A DNA stretch of 45,947 bases from JAAYJM01 sp964498585 (lineage in GTDB: Bacteria > Bacteroidota > Ignavibacteria > Kapaibacteriales > UBA2268), in the NCBI GenBank assembly GCA_964498585.1, contig CAZCHH010000029.1:1-45947 (forward strand), given 5' to 3'. Position 1 is the first letter of the stretch; each line of letters starts with the position of its first letter. Below are positions 42,794 through 45,947 of the stretch, one piece after another. Made by a program: the position numbers and the translations under genes. The notes beneath the pieces are model-generated. The model saw only the letters and a program-made list of their open reading frames with translations, was not told where the DNA came from and searched no databases.

Positions 42794-43191
42794 TCTTAAT
42801 CCTTAATATAATTTCCTGTTTGAAATAGTAAATAAAGAAGTTTCTAATAATTAAATTCTGTTTATCATTCCGTATCTCCGATAAAGCAAGTGCTTTATTT
42901 AAATAGAGATGACATCAATTAACACAGTCATTCTGAACGAAGTGAAGAATCCAGAAAAAATTCTTTAAATCACTATCCTCTGGATTCTTCGCTCCGCTCA
43001 GAATGACCGACAAATGTAAAGATGTCATTGGTAACGAAGTGAGAAATCTCACAAGTCATTGCTAGTAGGAAACTTGAGATTCCTCGCTGCGCTCAGAATG
43101 ACAATTCATATATTCATATTATTTATGACATTGTATTATGGAATTTGTATTATAAGTTCCTAAAAAAGAAAATTATGAAAGTACTCAATAT
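42794..43191. repeat. Gene-free stretch with three dispersed repeats
   Basis: No gene is seen. 42865-42914 is a copy of the 6879-6930 repeat. 42915-43007 is a family A hairpin whose first 76 bp recur inverted at 45872-45947 with one mismatch. 43024-43103 is a second family A copy close to 27984-28066. The decarboxylase and folK genes converge on this region. Confidence 0.75.
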
Positions 43192-43689
43192 TTAATTTTC
43201 AATTCTAACCAATGAATTATCTTTACATTCATCAAGCAGTTCTTTAATTGTTTTTCTTAAAATAGGGTGGAGGTAATTAGCAGCAATTTCTGAAGCCGGG
43301 ACTAAAACAAATCTTCTTTCCTGCATTCTAGAATGAGGAACCTCAATATTTTTTTCTTTAATAATAGAATCCCCAAAAAAAATAATATCTAAATCAAGTT
43401 CTCGTGCTGTCCAGCGTTCTTTTTTTTTTCGGTTATGCAAATATTCGATAGATTTACAAAACTCAAGTAATTCATAAATTCCAAGAGATGTTTTACCAAT
43501 AAGAGCAGCATTAAGGAACTCAGGTTGATTTTCTACTCCAACGGGTTCAGTCAGATAATAAGATGAAACTGTAATATCATATAAAATTTTATTATCTTTT
43601 AATTGATTTACCGCATTTTCAATATTAAATCTTTTATTGCCTAAATTTGAACCTATAGAAATCAGCACCAATTTATCCTGATTATTCAT
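43192..43689 (-). CDS. folK: 2-amino-4-hydroxy-6-hydroxymethyldihydropteridine pyrophosphokinase
   Basis: HPPK activates the pterin for dihydropteroate formation in folate synthesis. The 165-aa sequence has the N-terminal LISIGSNLGNKRFNIENAV, the substrate-region TEPVGVENQPEFLNAA, and the catalytic signature RWTARELDLDIIFFGD followed by VPHSRMQERRFVLVP. ATG at 43689 starts the protein MNNQDKLVL and overlaps the end of folB by 8 bp; a longer frame from 43734 lies wholly inside folB. The two folate genes are translationally coupled. Confidence 0.94.
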   Translation of the reverse strand: MNNQDKLVLISIGSNLGNKRFNIENAVNQLKDNKILYDITVSSYYLTEPVGVENQPEFLNAALIGKTSLGIYELLEFCKSIEYLHNRKKKERWTARELDLDIIFFGDSIIKEKNIEVPHSRMQERRFVLVPASEIAANYLHPILRKTIKELLDECKDNSLVRIEN

Positions 43690-44080
43690 TTTCCGATTTA
43701 CAGGAATTTCTTGAAAGTGTATGTTCAGCTTCAACGTAGCTTACTGGTCTGCGTATAGGTGCGTTTAGTTTCCTTACTTTAATTGATGCTTTTTCAATTT
43801 GAGGGGTTCTGTCCATCAAAAATTTTAAGATATCGTAAGCAATGGTTTCAATTAAATTATAGCTATCGTCAGAAATCACTTCTTCGATGCAATAAAGTGC
43901 ATTTTCATAATTCACGGCATATTGCACCTGGTCTTTGTCGATTGCTAATTTTGCATCGTAATACATATCCAAATCAATTTGGTATCTGCCACCAAGAATA
44001 TGCTCTTCCTGTTTTGCACCATGATATGCGTAAAATTCTGCATTTTTAATACTAAGACGTGTTAATGGAGTTTTGCTCAT
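43682..44080 (-). CDS. folB: Dihydroneopterin aldolase
   Basis: FolB cleaves dihydroneopterin to hydroxymethyldihydropterin, the substrate of FolK. The 132-aa protein has the family opening SIKNAEFYAYHGAKQEEH, the substrate-binding YNLIETIAYDIL and the C-terminal IKVRKLNAPIRRPVSYVEAE, where the family has V-x-K-x3-P. It is coupled to folK by an 8-bp overlap. The product-substrate relation of the two enzymes makes the pairing logical. A promoter box lies at 44101-44108. Confidence 0.93.
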   Translation of the reverse strand: MSKTPLTRLSIKNAEFYAYHGAKQEEHILGGRYQIDLDMYYDAKLAIDKDQVQYAVNYENALYCIEEVISDDSYNLIETIAYDILKFLMDRTPQIEKASIKVRKLNAPIRRPVSYVEAEHTLSRNSCKSENE

Positions 44081-44100
44081 TTTTTATTCTCAAAAAAGAA

Positions 44101-44108
44101 CAAATTTA
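44101..44108 (-). promoter_or_regulatory. Promoter -7 box of folB-folK
   Basis: The reverse strand reads TAAATTTG, a perfect TAnnTTTG match 20 bp ahead of the folB ATG, between glgA and folB. Confidence 0.5.
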
Positions 44109-44124
44109 ACTTATAAAATTAATT

Positions 44125-45591
44125 TTACAAAATTTTTTCCAATGCCCATTTAAAAACTTTTAGATATTCAAGAGCAGAACGTCCTGCAGAGAAATCGTTC
44201 TTCATAGCGTTCCGCCTTATTATATCCCAGTGTGGCTCTTGCTTATAGATAGATAGAGCGCGGCGGATTGCAAATGCAAAGTCATCAGCGTTGTATTGAT
44301 AAAAGACAAGTCCACAGCCATCTCCTGTGTTCCAGTTATATTCTTTCACAGTATCTGCTAGTCCACCTGTATGACGAACAATAGGAATAGAGCCGTATTT
44401 CATTGCATACATTTGAGTTAATCCACAGGGCTCAAAACGCGAAGGAACAAAAAAGAAATCCGATGCTGCAAGAATGCGGTAAGACATTACATTATTATAT
44501 CCAACGTGTATGCTAACTCTTCCCGGATATTTCCATGCTAAATAATTGAAAAAATCCTCATATTTTTTCTCGCCGCTGCCGAGCAAAACGAAACGAAATT
44601 CATTATTTGAGAGGAAGTATTCAATTTTATTCATTATTAAATCAATGCCTTTTTGTTCGGTTAGTCGAGTTGTCATACCTATTAAAGGCATTTCAATATT
44701 TTCTGTTGTGCCAAAGTATTCTTTTACGAAGCGTTTCTTATTTTCTTCTTTATTCTGCAAATTTATACTTGAATATTTTTTATAAATTCTTTTATCAGTT
44801 TCCGGATTCCATTCCTGATAATTAGCACCGTTTAAAATGCCAATTAGGTCGGCAGCACGTAAATTTAAAATATCCTGCAAACCTTCGCTGTAATATGGAT
44901 AGCGTATTTCCTGGGCATAAGTTGGGCTGACAGTTGTAATTTTATCAGCAAACATAAGTCCGGTTTTCATAGCATTCACAACTCCAAATCGCTCGAACCA
45001 GGAACCGGGATAAAATTCCTTCATACCGAAAGTAGAAAAGTCCATTGCCCGCTCTGGATTGAACCAGCCCTGATATGCTAAATTATGTATTGTATAAACT
45101 CCAGCTGTTCTTGAAAAATGATAATCGAAGCGATACTGGGATTTTAGAAAAGCCATTGTAAATGCTGTATGGAAATCGTGTGCGTGAATTATGTCCGGTT
45201 TGAAATTCAATGCTTTTGCTGCTTCCATAACTGCACGGCTGAAGAAAATAAATCGTCTGTCGTTATCTTGATATTCATTCGGGTCGCCATATATACCCCA
45301 GCGGTTAAAATAATCCGCATTTTCAATCAAATAAACAGGAACATTAGTATTTGGAAGTGTTCCATACCAAAGATGTCCAAATTCAACCCAATGACCAATG
45401 GGGACATAAAGAACAAGGTAAGTCGGTTTAAATCCATAATAGTGAGTATCTATGAAGCCGTATTTCGGCATAATAATTATCGGATTCTGCCCATATTTCT
45501 GCCATTCTGCAGGTAAAGAAGCTGCTATGTCTGCAAGACCTCCTCGCTTTGCATAAGGGTCAACTTCTGCCGATGCTAAAAGTATATTCAT
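44125..45591 (-). CDS. glgA: Glycogen synthase (ADP-glucose type, GT5)
   Basis: This enzyme extends alpha-1,4-glucan chains from ADP-glucose for glycogen storage. The 488-aa protein has the GT5 N-terminal signature ASAEVDPYAKRGGLADIAAS (KxGGL loop, Lys15), the acceptor-side HAHDFHTAF and VYTIHNLAYQGWF, and the C-terminal donor-site EPCGLTQMYAMKYGSIPIVR followed by TGGLADTV. Length matches bacterial GlgA (~480 aa). It precedes folB-folK on the same strand with a 44-bp gap that carries the folB promoter box. No other glycogen gene is adjacent. Confidence 0.94.
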   Translation of the reverse strand: MNILLASAEVDPYAKRGGLADIAASLPAEWQKYGQNPIIIMPKYGFIDTHYYGFKPTYLVLYVPIGHWVEFGHLWYGTLPNTNVPVYLIENADYFNRWGIYGDPNEYQDNDRRFIFFSRAVMEAAKALNFKPDIIHAHDFHTAFTMAFLKSQYRFDYHFSRTAGVYTIHNLAYQGWFNPERAMDFSTFGMKEFYPGSWFERFGVVNAMKTGLMFADKITTVSPTYAQEIRYPYYSEGLQDILNLRAADLIGILNGANYQEWNPETDKRIYKKYSSINLQNKEENKKRFVKEYFGTTENIEMPLIGMTTRLTEQKGIDLIMNKIEYFLSNNEFRFVLLGSGEKKYEDFFNYLAWKYPGRVSIHVGYNNVMSYRILAASDFFFVPSRFEPCGLTQMYAMKYGSIPIVRHTGGLADTVKEYNWNTGDGCGLVFYQYNADDFAFAIRRALSIYKQEPHWDIIRRNAMKNDFSAGRSALEYLKVFKWALEKIL

Positions 45592-45853
45592 AGTCGTTTT
45601 TCCATCTTTTTAATTTTATGACAAATGATACCATAATCCATTTATTACTATTTTATAATACATATAAATATACATATTATTCAATAAAATTAAAAGCAAA
45701 AATTAAGCCAAGGGTTGGTTAGTTGTTTAATAAAATGATTTAAAATTTTTATTTACATTTCAATTTTTTATTTATTAAATTTATAGTGTTAAAATTGTAA
45801 CATTATAAATTTCAAAAAACAGAGAATAATAATATGGGGAGTTCTAAAAATCT
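45592..45853. other. AT-rich leader region of glgA
   Basis: No gene or confident promoter box is seen. Near-misses to CAAAnnTA lie at about 45632 and 45698. The stretch ends at the terminal repeat. Confidence 0.4.
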
Positions 45854-45947
45854 GTCATCCTGAAGCGTTGTGAAGAATCCAGAGGATAGTGGTTTAAAGA
45901 ATTTTTTCTGGATTCTTCACTTCGTTCAGAATGACTGTGTTAATTGA
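45854..45947. repeat. Long-hairpin repeat at the window end, inverted near-copy of 42915-42990
   Basis: 45872-45947 is the reverse complement of 42915-42990 over 76 bp with one mismatch, including 12 bp (TCAATTAACACA) outside the usual hairpin unit. The window ends exactly at the limit of that match. 45854-45871 completes the family A unit (GTCATCCTGAAGCGTTGTG). Confidence 0.85.

Noticed and set aside
1..45947. tRNA, rRNA, riboswitch or small-RNA genes
   Set aside because: No cloverleaf, rRNA or recognised riboswitch core was found by eye in the gaps; a covariance-model scan would be needed to exclude them fully.

Overview
The window is AT-rich and looks chromosomal. It probably comes from the Bacteroidota/Chlorobiota side of the FCB group, most likely Ignavibacteria- or Kapabacteria-like; this placement is an inference. 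The support is: a secreted protein with a type IX secretion (T9SS) C-terminal sorting domain; a PD40-propeller/OmpA outer-membrane protein; at least a dozen matches to the Bacteroidota -7 promoter box TAnnTTTG at sensible distances from starts; and many dispersed hairpin repeats between genes. I found no tRNA, rRNA or CRISPR array. Both ends of the window lie in repeat sequence, which fits a draft contig broken at repeats.

Layout. 1-2.5 kb is a compact restriction-modification-like module: a C-type HTH controller overlaps an unrecognised 341-aa protein with DHH-phosphoesterase-like motifs, and a beta-class DNA methyltransferase converges on them. 2.6-5.0 kb holds pyrF and radA. 5.2-6.9 kb holds a membrane cytochrome-b-like protein, a 2x[4Fe-4S] ferredoxin and a Crp/Fnr regulator. 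7.1-10.1 kb holds a Wza-like export protein divergent from a radical SAM enzyme. 10.6-15.3 kb holds rlmN, an orphan histidine kinase, murD and def. 15.7-19.6 kb holds a [2Fe-2S] ferredoxin, an OmpA-family protein, panC and the T9SS cargo protein. 20.0-22.3 kb holds a methyltransferase, a small unknown gene and a repeat-rich gap with a 14-copy 21-bp array and nested inverted repeats. 22.4-27.9 kb is a phosphate-uptake operon, pstC-pstA-pstB-phoU, preceded by four TTAAC-like half-sites at exact 11-bp spacing (a Pho-box candidate). 28.1-33.2 kb holds a UPF0173 hydrolase, an LTA-synthase-like sulfatase and dnaX. 33.2-34.0 kb is a VapBC-like toxin-antitoxin pair flanked by direct copies of the dnaX 3' end. 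The rest holds a Bcp/PrxQ peroxiredoxin, gyrB with a DciA-like gene, two methyltransferases with a YfhO-like protein, a pyruvate/indolepyruvate decarboxylase, folB-folK and glgA.

Most genes are housekeeping. The most unusual content is the 5' R-M-like module with a possible non-canonical effector, the toxin-antitoxin insertion at the dnaX end, the 21-bp array with internal dyads, and the Pho-box array ahead of a pst operon whose permeases carry large extra domains and which has no adjacent pstS. Several hairpin repeat families recur in the gaps. One copy pair is almost identical, inverted, and brackets the folK-folB-glgA block.
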